Origin: Polymorphospora lycopeni
GTDB lineage: Bacteria > Actinomycetota > Actinomycetes > Mycobacteriales > Micromonosporaceae
Reading direction: 5' to 3'
Assembly: GCF_042237075.1 (NCBI RefSeq)
Contig: NZ_JBCGDC010000010.1
Span: forward strand, 37,932-101,931
Length of the DNA: 64,000 bases
Below, in pieces: positions 34,936 to 43,495 of the stretch; position 1 is the stretch's first letter, and the number at the start of each line of letters is the position of its first letter. The notes beneath the pieces are model-generated. The model was not told the DNA's origin, made no database searches, and worked only from the letters and a program-made list of their open reading frames with translations. Position numbers and translations under genes: made by a program.

Positions 34936-35724
34936 TCACGTGCCGACCAGCCGCTCGGTGACCGACCGGAGCCGGGCCCGGAACGCGGGGTCGTACGCCT
35001 GCTCCCGGGCCCGGGACTCGTGGTCGCGGTCGAAGTAGCGGCCGGTCACCCCGGCCAGCGCCGGATCGACCACCAGCCGCAGGGTGGCCCGCAGCCCGTC
35101 CTCCAGCGACTCGACCCGCTCCATGCCGGCGTCGCGGACCATCGTGGTCGGCATCAGCGTCGCCGGGTGCAACGCGTTGACGGTCACCCCGCTGCCGGCG
35201 AGGTCGTGGGCCAGGTCGAACGTGTCGGCGATCAGGGCCAGCTTCGCCCGCCGGTAGGCCACGAACCGGTCGTAGTCGTGCTCCAGCATCAGGTTGTCGA
35301 GGTCGACGTCCGCCTGGCCGATCGAGGCGACGTTGACGATCCGGGCCGGGGTGGCGCGCCGCAGCAGCGGCAGCAGCAGCCGGCTGAGCAGGTACGGCGC
35401 CAGGTAGTTGACGGCCAGCCGCAGTTCGTGGCCGTCGGGGGAGAGCCGCCGTGGCTCACCGGCCGGCCCGAAGCCGACCCCGGCGTTGTTGACCAGCACG
35501 TCCAGCCGGTCGTGCTCGGCGCCGACCCGCGCGGCGAGTTGTCGTACCCCGGCGAGCGAGGAGAGGTCGGCCCGGACCGCCAGCGCCCCGGTGGCCGCGG
35601 CGATCTCGGCGAGCCGTCGTTCGTCGCGCCCGTGTACGACCAGCTGGTGGCCCTGCGCGGCGAGGGTCCGGGCGAGGGCCCGGCCCAGCCCGTCGGACGC
35701 CCCGGTGATCATGATCAGAGCCAT
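34936..35724 (-). CDS. Short-chain dehydrogenase/reductase
   Basis: A 262-residue SDR with the cofactor motif TGASDGLGRALA, NNAG at about residue 85, a catalytic Ser in IVNVASIG and the YxxxK pair in FVAYRRAKLAL. The arrangement resembles the retinol-dehydrogenase-like/WW-domain oxidoreductase subgroup that uses NADP(H). The substrate is unknown. It is divergent from the FkbH-carrier gene, with about 100 bp between them holding the strong promoter of the latter. Confidence 0.88.
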   Translation of the reverse strand: MALIMITGASDGLGRALARTLAAQGHQLVVHGRDERRLAEIAAATGALAVRADLSSLAGVRQLAARVGAEHDRLDVLVNNAGVGFGPAGEPRRLSPDGHELRLAVNYLAPYLLSRLLLPLLRRATPARIVNVASIGQADVDLDNLMLEHDYDRFVAYRRAKLALIADTFDLAHDLAGSGVTVNALHPATLMPTTMVRDAGMERVESLEDGLRATLRLVVDPALAGVTGRYFDRDHESRAREQAYDPAFRARLRSVTERLVGT

Positions 35725-35790
35725 TCTCCGACCCTATCCACCCCGGTGGATCAGCCGGTCGGTTGGCCACCCGGTCAATAGTTAAGAGTA

Positions 35791-35820
35791 TTGACAGTTC
35801 GATCAACGCCTTCCTAGGTT
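35791..35820 (+). promoter_or_regulatory. Consensus leaderless promoter of the fkbH-like gene
   Basis: TTGACA (35791-35796), an 18-nt spacer, TAGGTT (35815-35820), then 6 nt to the GTG at 35827. There is no Shine-Dalgarno sequence. This is one of the best matches to a vegetative promoter in the window. Confidence 0.75.
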
Positions 35821-35826
35821 GGGGCG

Positions 35827-37986
35827 GTGCAGACCGGCAACACCGCAGTCAGCAACTTTCCCGTCGTGGTGACGGCCACCTTCGTCGCCGAATCGCTGGC
35901 CACCCCACTCGCCTGGTGGTCGGCCGAACTCGACCTGCCGCAGGAGGTCACCTTCGCCCCGTACGGGCAGGTCTTCCAGCAGTTGCTCGGGGTGCCGGCC
36001 GCCGGGGCGACCGTCGCGCTGATCCGCCCCGAAGACTGGGCCACGGCCGCCGGCCGCGACCCGGAGCGCGGCGCGGCCGGGGCCGACACCGGCGATCCGG
36101 CCCCCGGGCTCGGCGCCGACGGTCGGGCGACCGTCGCGTCCGCCGCCGACGACCTGGTCGAGGCGGTACGGGTCGCCGCCGGCACGACCCCCCGCCTGAT
36201 CGTCGTCCTCTGCCCGGCCTCCCCGGCGCTGCTCGCCGACCCCGTCGACGGACCCTTCCTGCGGGCCACCGTCCGGCGGCTGGCCGACGACCTCGGCGCC
36301 GTCGCCGGGGTGCACCTGCTCACCGACGCCGACACCCTCGACGCGTACGGCCCGTGCGGTTACGCCGACGAGTACGCCGACCGGCTCGGCCACGTGCCCT
36401 ACACCCCCGAGTTCTTCACCGTGCTCGGCACCGCGGTCATGCGCCGGCTGCACGCGCTTCGTACGCCCCGGCCCAAGGTGCTCGTCGTCGACGCCGACAA
36501 CACGCTGTGGGACGGCGTGGTGGGCGAGGACGGCGTCGACGGCATCCACATCGGACCCGACCGGCGGGCGCTGCACGAACTGCTCGTCGCCCAGCAGCGC
36601 GCCGGCCGGTTGATCTGCGTCAGCAGCAAGAACGCCGAGGCCGACGTACGGGCGGTGTTCGCCGGGCGGCCGGAAATGGGCATCGGCCTTTCGCACCTGA
36701 CCGCCCTGCGCGCCGACTGGCGGCCGAAGTCGGCCACCGTACGCGAACTCGCCGCCGAACTCGACCTCGGCCTGGACAGCTTCGTCTTCCTCGACGACAG
36801 CCCGGACGAGTGTGGCGAGATGCGCGCCGCCTGCCCCGAGGTGCTGACCGTCCAACTGCCCGCCGACGCCGCCGGGGCGCTGCGTACGCTGCGGCACTGC
36901 TGGCCGCTGGACGTGCTCGCGGTCACCGACGACGACCGGCTGCGCACCGAGCACTACCGGCGTGAGCGCCAGCGCCGCGAGCTGCGCGGCTCGGTCGGCA
37001 CCGTCGCGGAGTTCGTCGCCGGGCTGCGGCTGACCGTCACGGTCGCGCCGGCGACACCCGACCAGGTCGAGCGGCTCGCCCAGCTCACCCAGCGCACCAA
37101 CCAGTTCAACCTCACCACGGTACGGCGGACCGCCGCCGAACTCGTCCGGAGCGGACTGGAGTGCCACGCGGTCGAGGTGACCGACCGCTTCGGGGCGTAC
37201 GGGATCGTGGGTCTGGTCCTGTCCACCACCGCCGGGCCGGCCCTGGCCGTCGACACCTTCCTGCTGAGCTGCCGGGTCCTCGGCCGTGGTGTCGAGCACC
37301 GGGTGCTGGCCGCGCTCGGCGAACTGGCCCTGGCCCGGGGGCTCGCCGACGTCACCCTGCCGGTGGTCGCGTCGGCCAAGAACCGGCCGGCCCGCGACTT
37401 CGTGCACGACGTCGCCGGCGAACCGGTCGCCGAGGCCGACGGTCGGCAGCTCTTCCGGCTGCCCGCCGCGACCGCCGCCGGGGTGCGGTTCCGGCCACCT
37501 GCCGCCGCCACCGCGCCGCCACCCCCGGCCCCCGCCGGGGCGGTCCCCGGCCCGCCGCCCGCCGCCTGGCGGCTGGTCGAGCGGATCGCGACCGAGCTGC
37601 GCGACGCCGCCGCCCTGCACGCCGCGGTCCACGCCCGGCCGGCGAGCCCGCTGCCGCTCGGTTCCGCCACCGGCACCGAACTCACCGTCGCCCAACTCTG
37701 GACCGACGTGCTCGGCGTGCCGCCGCGCTCGGTGCACGACAGCTTCTTCGCGCTGGGCGGCCAGTCGCTGCACGTGGTGCAGTTCATGGCCCGGGTACGC
37801 GCCGTCCTCGGCGTCGAGCTGCCGGTCGAGCTGCTCTTCACCCCGGCGTTCACGGTGGCGCAGGCGGCCGGGTCGATCGACGCCGCCGGCGGCCGGGCGG
37901 CCACCGACCTCGACGGGCTGCTCGCCGAGGTCGAAGCCCTCTCCGACGACGAGGTGGCCGCCCTGCTCGCCGCCGAGAGCGGCTGA
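35827..37986 (+). CDS. FkbH-like HAD-IIIC protein fused to a carrier protein domain
   Basis: Residues about 1-200 are the N-terminal FkbH region and 215-360 a HAD phosphatase core with VVDADNTLWDG near 220-231 and FLDDSPDE. A GNAT-like acyltransferase region follows (to about 560) with QRTNQFNLTT. After a Pro/Ala linker, a carrier domain carries GGQSLHVVQ, whose Ser (near 646) would take phosphopantetheine. FkbH enzymes load a glyceryl unit from 1,3-bisphosphoglycerate onto a carrier protein; here both functions are in one 719-residue chain. A glycosyltransferase starts 4 nt downstream. No PKS or NRPS is present. Confidence 0.85.
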   Translation: MQTGNTAVSNFPVVVTATFVAESLATPLAWWSAELDLPQEVTFAPYGQVFQQLLGVPAAGATVALIRPEDWATAAGRDPERGAAGADTGDPAPGLGADGRATVASAADDLVEAVRVAAGTTPRLIVVLCPASPALLADPVDGPFLRATVRRLADDLGAVAGVHLLTDADTLDAYGPCGYADEYADRLGHVPYTPEFFTVLGTAVMRRLHALRTPRPKVLVVDADNTLWDGVVGEDGVDGIHIGPDRRALHELLVAQQRAGRLICVSSKNAEADVRAVFAGRPEMGIGLSHLTALRADWRPKSATVRELAAELDLGLDSFVFLDDSPDECGEMRAACPEVLTVQLPADAAGALRTLRHCWPLDVLAVTDDDRLRTEHYRRERQRRELRGSVGTVAEFVAGLRLTVTVAPATPDQVERLAQLTQRTNQFNLTTVRRTAAELVRSGLECHAVEVTDRFGAYGIVGLVLSTTAGPALAVDTFLLSCRVLGRGVEHRVLAALGELALARGLADVTLPVVASAKNRPARDFVHDVAGEPVAEADGRQLFRLPAATAAGVRFRPPAAATAPPPPAPAGAVPGPPPAAWRLVERIATELRDAAALHAAVHARPASPLPLGSATGTELTVAQLWTDVLGVPPRSVHDSFFALGGQSLHVVQFMARVRAVLGVELPVELLFTPAFTVAQAAGSIDAAGGRAATDLDGLLAEVEALSDDEVAALLAAESG

Positions 37987-37990
37987 CCCG

Positions 37991-39205
37991 ATGGCCACCG
38001 TCGTACTGACCACCCACGGCACGAACGGGGACGTGCTGTCGTTCGTCCAGCTCGGCCGGGCACTGGCCGGCCGGGGGCACGACGTCACGATCGCCACCCA
38101 CGCCCGCTACGGCCCGACCGCCCGCGCCGCCGGCATCGGGTTCGTCGCCCTCGACACCGAGCAGGAGTACGTCCGCTACCTCGCCGACGCCCGCGACATG
38201 CTGGACGCCCGGGTCGGCTCGGCGAGCCTGCCCGATCTGCGCGGCCACTACGAGCGCAACGACCTGTTCGGGCAGATCCGGCGTGAGGTGGAGGTGGTCG
38301 CGGCACGACACCGCCCGGGGGAGACCGTCGTCGTCGGCCGGCACACGTCCGGGCTGTCCGCGCTGATCGCCGCCGAGGCGTTCGGGGTGCCCGCCGTCTG
38401 GGTCGCCATGACCCCGGCCCAGCACCTGCTGCTGCCGGTGCAGGCCCACGTGCACCGCACCGAACTGGCCGCCGGTGTCGACGCCGTACGGGCCGACTTC
38501 GGCCTGCCGCCGGTCACCGACTGGCCGGCGTGGATGTCGGGCGCGGACCGGCAGATCGGGCTGTGGCCGAAGTGGTTCGACGCCGCCGGCCCGCCGACCC
38601 CGGCCGGCGTGGACCGGGTCGGGTTCCTGCTCAACGACGCCGCCGAGTCCGGTGAACCGCCCGCGGTGCTGACCGACCTGCTCGCCGCCGGTGAGCCGCC
38701 GGTGCTGGTGGCGGCCAGCTCCGGCCAGATGCTGTGGGAGCCGTTCTACGCGGCGGCGCTGGCCGCGTGCCGTCGGGCCGGCCGTCGGGTGGTGCTGGTC
38801 AGCCCGCACCCGGAGAGCCTGCCCGACCCGCTGCCACCCGAAGTCACCTGGTTTCCTAGGTTGCCGTACCGGGAGGTGGTACCGCACATGGCGGCGGTGA
38901 TCCACCACGGCGGGATCGGCACCCTCGGCCGCTGCCTGGTCTCCGGCGTACCGCAACTCGTGCTGTCGCACAGCTTCGACCAGCCGGACACCGGCGCCCG
39001 GTTGCAGCGGCTCGGCGTCGCGCGCTGGCTGCCGTCGACCCGGTGGGACCCGGACCTGGCCGGGGAACTGCTGGTGGAACTGCTCACCGAGCCCCGGTAC
39101 GCCGAACGCAGCCGCCGCTTCGGCGCCGCCGTCGACATCGCGGCCACCGCGGCCGCCGCCTGCGCCAGCATCGAGTCCGTGCTGCCGGTCCCGGCCGGCC
39201 GGTGA
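37991..39205 (+). CDS. GT1-type (UGT/macrolide) glycosyltransferase
   Basis: A 404-residue GT-B enzyme. The N-terminal half starts VVLTTHGTNGDVLSFVQLGRALAGRGHDV; the C-terminal nucleotide-sugar half has AAVIHHGGIGTLGRCLVSGVPQLVLSHSFDQPDTGARLQRLG, the GT1 donor-binding motif. It resembles antibiotic and rhamnolipid-type glycosyltransferases. The tight coupling to the FkbH-carrier gene suggests a joint product, perhaps a glycerylated glycolipid or glycoside. This is inference. Confidence 0.85.
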   Translation: MATVVLTTHGTNGDVLSFVQLGRALAGRGHDVTIATHARYGPTARAAGIGFVALDTEQEYVRYLADARDMLDARVGSASLPDLRGHYERNDLFGQIRREVEVVAARHRPGETVVVGRHTSGLSALIAAEAFGVPAVWVAMTPAQHLLLPVQAHVHRTELAAGVDAVRADFGLPPVTDWPAWMSGADRQIGLWPKWFDAAGPPTPAGVDRVGFLLNDAAESGEPPAVLTDLLAAGEPPVLVAASSGQMLWEPFYAAALAACRRAGRRVVLVSPHPESLPDPLPPEVTWFPRLPYREVVPHMAAVIHHGGIGTLGRCLVSGVPQLVLSHSFDQPDTGARLQRLGVARWLPSTRWDPDLAGELLVELLTEPRYAERSRRFGAAVDIAATAAAACASIESVLPVPAGR

Positions 39206-39217
39206 CCGAACGGAGCG

Positions 39218-39247
39218 CCTAGCGCGTTAGGCCTAACATGCTAGGCT
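39218..39247 (+). promoter_or_regulatory. 28-bp palindromic operator with overlapping -10 of the TA-like operon
   Basis: Positions 39218-39245 form a 28-bp palindrome (24 of 28 positions symmetric) built from CCTAGC/TTAGG half-sites. TAGGCT at 39242-39247 overlaps its right end and stands 6 nt before the GTG at 39254, as for a leaderless start. This fits autorepression by the antitoxin-like first gene. Confidence 0.65.
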
Positions 39248-39253
39248 TCCTGG

Positions 39254-39829
39254 GTGGGCCGGTATACGGAAGACGCCCTGCGAGATGTGATCGCGCGGTA
39301 CGAGGCCAGCAAGGACGAGGCGCTCGCTCGACGCGACTCCCAGTTGCGCGCCTTCCACGCCGATGGTTGGCGCCCGGTTGACCTCCAGCGGGTGACGGGA
39401 TACAGCCGCGAGACCATCCGGCAGGCGTTGCATCCGGAAGCCAGGCGCGCCGCCAACCACAGCCGGCGCAAGACGAGTGCAGCAGATCCCAGGCCACCCG
39501 AGGACTACGTCCCGTACGGTGCGCGGAAACCGTACGTCGTCGCCGACACTCTCGACGACCTGCGGGGTCCCACGGAGGGCACGGTCACGCTGCCGCGTCA
39601 TCTCGACTGGTCCGGTGACCCCGCTTACGATCTCGACCGGCCTGCCCGCCTCGCCGCGATGTACAAGACCGTCCTCAACGAGGCGAGTACCGTCCAGGAT
39701 CTGCGCACCTGGATCGACGGAAAGGTACTGGTGCGACTCTGGCCGCAGCTCTGGCTCCCGCCACGCCTACGGCAGCTCTGGGAACGCAGGTTCCCCGAAC
39801 TCGCCGCGACCGGCGCGGCAGCCGCGTAA
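39254..39829 (+). CDS. Putative antitoxin/regulator of an AbiE-like pair
   Basis: A 191-residue protein with an N-terminal helical region including a likely helix-turn-helix (DLQRVTGYSRETIRQALHPEA, about residues 38-58) and a C-terminal Trp/Leu-rich half (LRTWIDGKVLVRLWPQLWLP). I do not see the full AbiEi winged-helix signature, so this may be a different antitoxin family paired with an AbiEii-type toxin. Its stop is 3 nt before the nucleotidyltransferase gene. The palindrome upstream is the likely operator. Confidence 0.6.
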   Translation: MGRYTEDALRDVIARYEASKDEALARRDSQLRAFHADGWRPVDLQRVTGYSRETIRQALHPEARRAANHSRRKTSAADPRPPEDYVPYGARKPYVVADTLDDLRGPTEGTVTLPRHLDWSGDPAYDLDRPARLAAMYKTVLNEASTVQDLRTWIDGKVLVRLWPQLWLPPRLRQLWERRFPELAATGAAAA

Positions 39830-39832
39830 CCC

Positions 39833-40474
39833 GTGGACCTGTTTCACGAGCAGTTGGCCCGAACCGGGCTCGCCGCGGCCGAGACGTACGGCTTCGCCCT
39901 CGCCGGTGGATACGCGGTGCAGGCAGCCGGGTTCGTCGAGCGGCCCAGTGAGGATGTCGACCTGTTCACGGCCTGGGATCGGCGGCACGAATTCGAGCTG
40001 GCAGTGGACGCTGTCGTCAGCGCTTACCGTGCTGACGGCCTCGGTGTGGTGGTCGAGCGTCAGTACGACACGTTCGCACGGCTCGACGTGACCGACGGCG
40101 ACCACGCGTCGAAGGTGGAGCTGGGGGTGGACTGGCGGGCCAACGAACCTATCCAGATGGCGATCGGGCCGGTCCTGCACCCTGATGACGCCGTCGCGAA
40201 CAAGGTGGCCGCGCTCTACGGGCGTGCCCTGGCCCGTGACTTCATCGATGTCGACGCTGTAGTTCAGTCCGGCCGGTACGACCGGGACGCGGTGCTGCGT
40301 CTTGCCGAGCGAGCCGACAGCGGGTTCGACCGGCGCATGTTCGCCGTTGCGCTCGGACAGGCACGACTTCTCGACGACGACGACTTCGCGGCCTACGGCA
40401 TAGGCGGCCAGGATCTCGCCGACCTGCGCGCCCGGTACGCGGCATGGCGGACGGAGTTGGTCGAAGGCGCCTGA
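39833..40474 (+). CDS. AbiEii/AbiGii-type nucleotidyltransferase (toxin-like)
   Basis: A 213-residue protein with the nucleotidyltransferase signature FALAGGYAVQAAGFVER followed by SEDVDLFT, i.e. GG plus the DxD metal pair, then ELGVDWRANEP with the third acidic residue, and DDAVANKVAALYGRALARDFIDVDAV, the conserved Lys/Arg/Asp helix of the AbiEii group. In type IV toxin-antitoxin pairs such enzymes transfer nucleotides to tRNA or protein during phage infection. GTG start, coupled to the upstream regulator. Confidence 0.85.
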   Translation: MDLFHEQLARTGLAAAETYGFALAGGYAVQAAGFVERPSEDVDLFTAWDRRHEFELAVDAVVSAYRADGLGVVVERQYDTFARLDVTDGDHASKVELGVDWRANEPIQMAIGPVLHPDDAVANKVAALYGRALARDFIDVDAVVQSGRYDRDAVLRLAERADSGFDRRMFAVALGQARLLDDDDFAAYGIGGQDLADLRARYAAWRTELVEGA

Positions 40475-40558
40475 CGGGTCCCGTGCCCTTTCCCACCGGG
40501 CTTGTTCGGGCCATCCACATGGCGGTGGTGTCCGGTCGAACCCGCCGTGGATCGGTCG

Positions 40559-40628
40559 GATCCGCGCGACGTCACCGGTTGGTGGTGGTCGGAGATGACG
40601 GACGGGCCGCCACGACGTCGCGCGGATC
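40559..40628. terminator. Long inverted repeat between convergent genes
   Basis: Arms 40559-40573 and 40614-40628 are perfectly complementary over 15 bp, separated by 40 nt. The position between two convergent genes (ends at 40474 and 40650) suggests transcription termination, although the loop is long. Confidence 0.5.
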
Positions 40629-40649
40629 AGATGTGGGTTGTCGGTCTGA

Positions 40650-42041
40650 CTATCGGGTACGGCTCATCCGGGTGGTGCCGGGATCGCCGATCCGTGGGCC
40701 GACCTCGGCGAGCATGTCGAGAACCAGGGCAGCGGTCCAACTGAACGCCCCGGCGCCGATGCCGTCACCGGTGATCGGGTGGAAATACTCGTAGTAGCCG
40801 GACCGGCGTACCAGGTCCAGCATCGCGGTCCGCAGCGTCGCCGCGTGCCCGGCGTACCCGTGGGCCGCCAGGCCCCGGGCGAGCAGCCAGTTCGCGTTGA
40901 TCCAGACCGGGCCCCGCCAGTAGCGGTTGGCGTCGAAACTGTCGGCCGTCCGGTCGGAACTCGGGATCGGCATCAGCTCGTTGATCCCGAAGCGGGCCGA
41001 CTCGGCCTCCGCCACGACCTGCGCCACGATGTCCCGGGGCAGGTCGCCCAGGATCAGCGGGAAGAGGCCGTTGACACAGCGCTGCGTGCTGAGTCTGCCG
41101 GTCTTCAGGTCCAGGGAGCGGAAGGTGCCGCTCTCCGGATCGTAGAGCCGTTCGACGATACTGCGGGTGATGGTCGCCGCCCGGTCGCGGTGCGGTGCGG
41201 GGTCCGCGCCGACGACGGCCGCGATCCGGGCCAGCGCGTGTTCGGCCGCGCCCAGCAGCGAGTTGTACGCCGGGCACTCGACGACGAACAGGTGCCGGTC
41301 GACCAGGTCGGCGTCGGAGTAGCCGCCGTTGCGGTAGGTGGCGGCGATCGCGATGTAGCGGGCGTAGTCGTCGTTGGTCGGCCGGTGGTCCGCCGCCGCC
41401 CGCTTGAGGTCCTGCCGCTCGTAGCGGAGCAGGAGGTCCTCGTCGGCGGTGACGTTCGCCAGCGCCATGTCCCAGGACGGGCTGTTGTCGAGCCCCGATT
41501 CCCACGGGTGCACGATGCTGGCCAGTCCGGTGCCGCTGACCCCGCGTGAGCCGATCAGGTAGTCCTGTAGCGCGACCAGACGCGGGTAGAGCCGGCGCAG
41601 TTCCTCGGCGGAGGCATCGCCGGGTGCCCGGCGGTAGACCTCCCACGCGGCGAGCGCGTGTGCCGGCGGCTGCACCAGCCCGGTGGAGAAGCGGGGCGGT
41701 CGCCCCGCCATAGCAGGGACGTCCCAGAAATCGGGACCGGGGAAGTAGTCGCGCTCGGCGACCCCCAGATCGAACACGATGTGCGGCACCCGGCCGTCCG
41801 GCCACTGGGCCTCGAAGAGGCTGCGCAGGTCCCGCCAGGCCCGGTCGGGCGCGATGTGCGCCAGGCCGATGCTGATGAAGGCGGCGTCCCAGCTCCACTG
41901 GTGTGGATAGAGGGTGCCCGATGGAACGGTGTGGTCGGTTCGCCAGTTGGCGTCAAGGACCTCGGTGGCGGTCCGCCAAAGCGACTCGTCGTCCTCGGAG
42001 AGAGGATGCGGTGCGGGCGAAACCGCGGTCAAGCGATTCAC
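40650..42041 (-). CDS. GH63-like glycosidase, probably glucosylglycerate/mannosylglycerate hydrolase
   Basis: A 463-residue (alpha/alpha)6-barrel protein with YPHQWSWDAAFISIGLAHI, RFSTGLVQPPAHA, HPWESGLDNSPSWD and RGPVWINANWLLARGL. These match bacterial glucosylglycerate hydrolases and related GH63 enzymes, in which the Asp of SWDxAF-type and ESGLDNSP segments and a late Glu act in catalysis. The length agrees with the mycobacterial enzyme. It would release glycerate from the compatible solute glucosylglycerate. The start is a GTG with GGGAAAG upstream. Confidence 0.75.
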   Translation of the reverse strand: MNRLTAVSPAPHPLSEDDESLWRTATEVLDANWRTDHTVPSGTLYPHQWSWDAAFISIGLAHIAPDRAWRDLRSLFEAQWPDGRVPHIVFDLGVAERDYFPGPDFWDVPAMAGRPPRFSTGLVQPPAHALAAWEVYRRAPGDASAEELRRLYPRLVALQDYLIGSRGVSGTGLASIVHPWESGLDNSPSWDMALANVTADEDLLLRYERQDLKRAAADHRPTNDDYARYIAIAATYRNGGYSDADLVDRHLFVVECPAYNSLLGAAEHALARIAAVVGADPAPHRDRAATITRSIVERLYDPESGTFRSLDLKTGRLSTQRCVNGLFPLILGDLPRDIVAQVVAEAESARFGINELMPIPSSDRTADSFDANRYWRGPVWINANWLLARGLAAHGYAGHAATLRTAMLDLVRRSGYYEYFHPITGDGIGAGAFSWTAALVLDMLAEVGPRIGDPGTTRMSRTR

Positions 42042-42071
42042 GCGGCCATCTTTCCCGTTACCGAGCCCTAT

Positions 42072-42100
42072 TAACGAGCGGCCTTACCGATGTCTCGTTA
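42072..42100. promoter_or_regulatory. Inverted repeat upstream of the GH63 gene
   Basis: TAACGAG (42072-42078) and CTCGTTA (42094-42100) form a 7-bp inverted repeat with a 15-nt spacer, 30 bp upstream of the GTG at 42041. It could be an operator for a sugar-responsive regulator. Confidence 0.4.
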
Positions 42101-42218
42101 CGCGGAAGATCGCTTTCTGGTTACCGGACGTTCAGGTTGCCAGGCCGGATGGGCGCACTCTAGCGTCAAGTGGTTGCTTCTGTCGGGATGTCGACGGATC
42201 CGGTGACTGACGATCGGC

Positions 42219-43412
42219 TCAGTGACGAGTCGGCCCGAACCCCTCCACCGCAACGGTTTCCGGATACTTCAGGCCGGCGCCGGTGTTGAGCACCACCACC
42301 TGTTCGTCCGCGCGGATCCAGCCGTCGGCCCGCAACCGCCGGGCCGCGGTCAGGCCGGCCGCCCCCTCCGGGCACAGCAGCAGACCCTCACGGGCACCGA
42401 ATTCCCGCAGGTCGGCAAGGATCTCCGGATCGTCGACCGCGATCGCGGTGCCGCCGGTACCGGTGACCGCGTCGAGGATCAGCTCGTCGCCCAGCGGCGC
42501 CGGCACGGTGATCCCGAAGGCGACGGTGGCGGCGTCGACCCACGGCTCGGCCCGCCGCGCGCCGGCCTCGAAGGCCCGTACGATCGGGGCGCAGCCGCTG
42601 GACTGGACCGCCACCAACCGGGGCATCCGGTCGTCGATCCAGCCCAACTCGCGCAGTTCGCCGAGTGCTTTGTGAATTCCGATCAATCCGACCCCGCCGC
42701 CGGTCGGATAGATGATCACGTCGGGCACCCGCCAGCCGAGCTGTTCGACTATTTCCAGACCCATTGTCTTCTTGCCCTCGAGCCGGTACGGCTCTTTCAG
42801 GGTGCTGGCGTCGAAGATCGTGCCGCCCGACCCGGCGAGGATGCCGGCGACGTGCCGCCCGGCGTCGTTGATGAGGCCGTCGACCAGAAGCAGGTCGGCG
42901 CCGGCGGCGATGCACTCGTTGCGGGTGATGGCCGGAGCGCCCAGCGGCATCGCGATGGTGGCCCGCAGCCCGGCGCGGGCCGCGTACGTCGCCCAGGCCG
43001 CACCCGCGTTGCCGTTGGTCGGCATGGCGACATGCCGGACACCGAGTTCGCGGGCGCGTGACACGCCGACGGCGGCGCCACGGGCCTTGAACGAACCGGT
43101 GGGGACCAGGCCCTCGTCCTTGATCAGGAGATTGGGAAGTCCGATGTGCTCGCCGTAGCGGGCGGCCGGCAGCAGCGGCGTCCAGCCCTCGCCGAGGGTG
43201 ACGGCGTTGGCCGGGTCGGCGACCGGCAGCAGTTCCCGGTAGCGCCAGAGATCGGCGGCCCGGCCGGTGAGGTCGGCGGGGGAGACTGCGGCGCGGACCG
43301 CGTCGAGGTCGTAGCGGGCCAGCAGCGGCGATCCGCACCCACACAGGTTCTGCGGGCGGTCGGCGGGATGCCGCGTACCGCAGCGGGGGCAGTCGAGGTG
43401 GGTCAGGAACAC
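42219..43412 (-). CDS. thrC: Threonine synthase-type PLP enzyme
   Basis: A 397-residue fold-type II PLP enzyme. A small zinc-ribbon-like N-terminus (Cys8, 11, 24, 26) is followed by GWTPLLP and the PLP lysine Lys109 in VPTGSFKARG, then the phosphate loop IYPTGGGVGLIG and a terminal NTGAGLKYPE. It would convert O-phosphohomoserine to threonine. The genome may carry another thrC, so this could be a paralogue. GTG 43412 is chosen over upstream starts because GGAGGGAG lies 6 nt before it and it places the zinc site at the N-terminus. Confidence 0.82.
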   Translation of the reverse strand: MFLTHLDCPRCGTRHPADRPQNLCGCGSPLLARYDLDAVRAAVSPADLTGRAADLWRYRELLPVADPANAVTLGEGWTPLLPAARYGEHIGLPNLLIKDEGLVPTGSFKARGAAVGVSRARELGVRHVAMPTNGNAGAAWATYAARAGLRATIAMPLGAPAITRNECIAAGADLLLVDGLINDAGRHVAGILAGSGGTIFDASTLKEPYRLEGKKTMGLEIVEQLGWRVPDVIIYPTGGGVGLIGIHKALGELRELGWIDDRMPRLVAVQSSGCAPIVRAFEAGARRAEPWVDAATVAFGITVPAPLGDELILDAVTGTGGTAIAVDDPEILADLREFGAREGLLLCPEGAAGLTAARRLRADGWIRADEQVVVLNTGAGLKYPETVAVEGFGPTRH

Positions 43413-43495
43413 GGCACTCCCTCCGGCGGCGGTGCTTCCATGATCCACGCTGTCCGCCGTGCGGCCAGCCGGGTCCAACGTGCGAGACTCGGGAG

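Noticed and set aside
35803..38097. 764-codon frame antisense to the FkbH gene
   Set aside because: Same GC-skew artefact. The sense strand encodes a well-defined HAD-carrier protein with its own promoter.
34936..39205. Fragment of a large polyketide or NRPS gene cluster
   Set aside because: Besides the FkbH-carrier protein, the SDR and a glycosyltransferase there is no ketosynthase, adenylation or thioesterase domain on either side.
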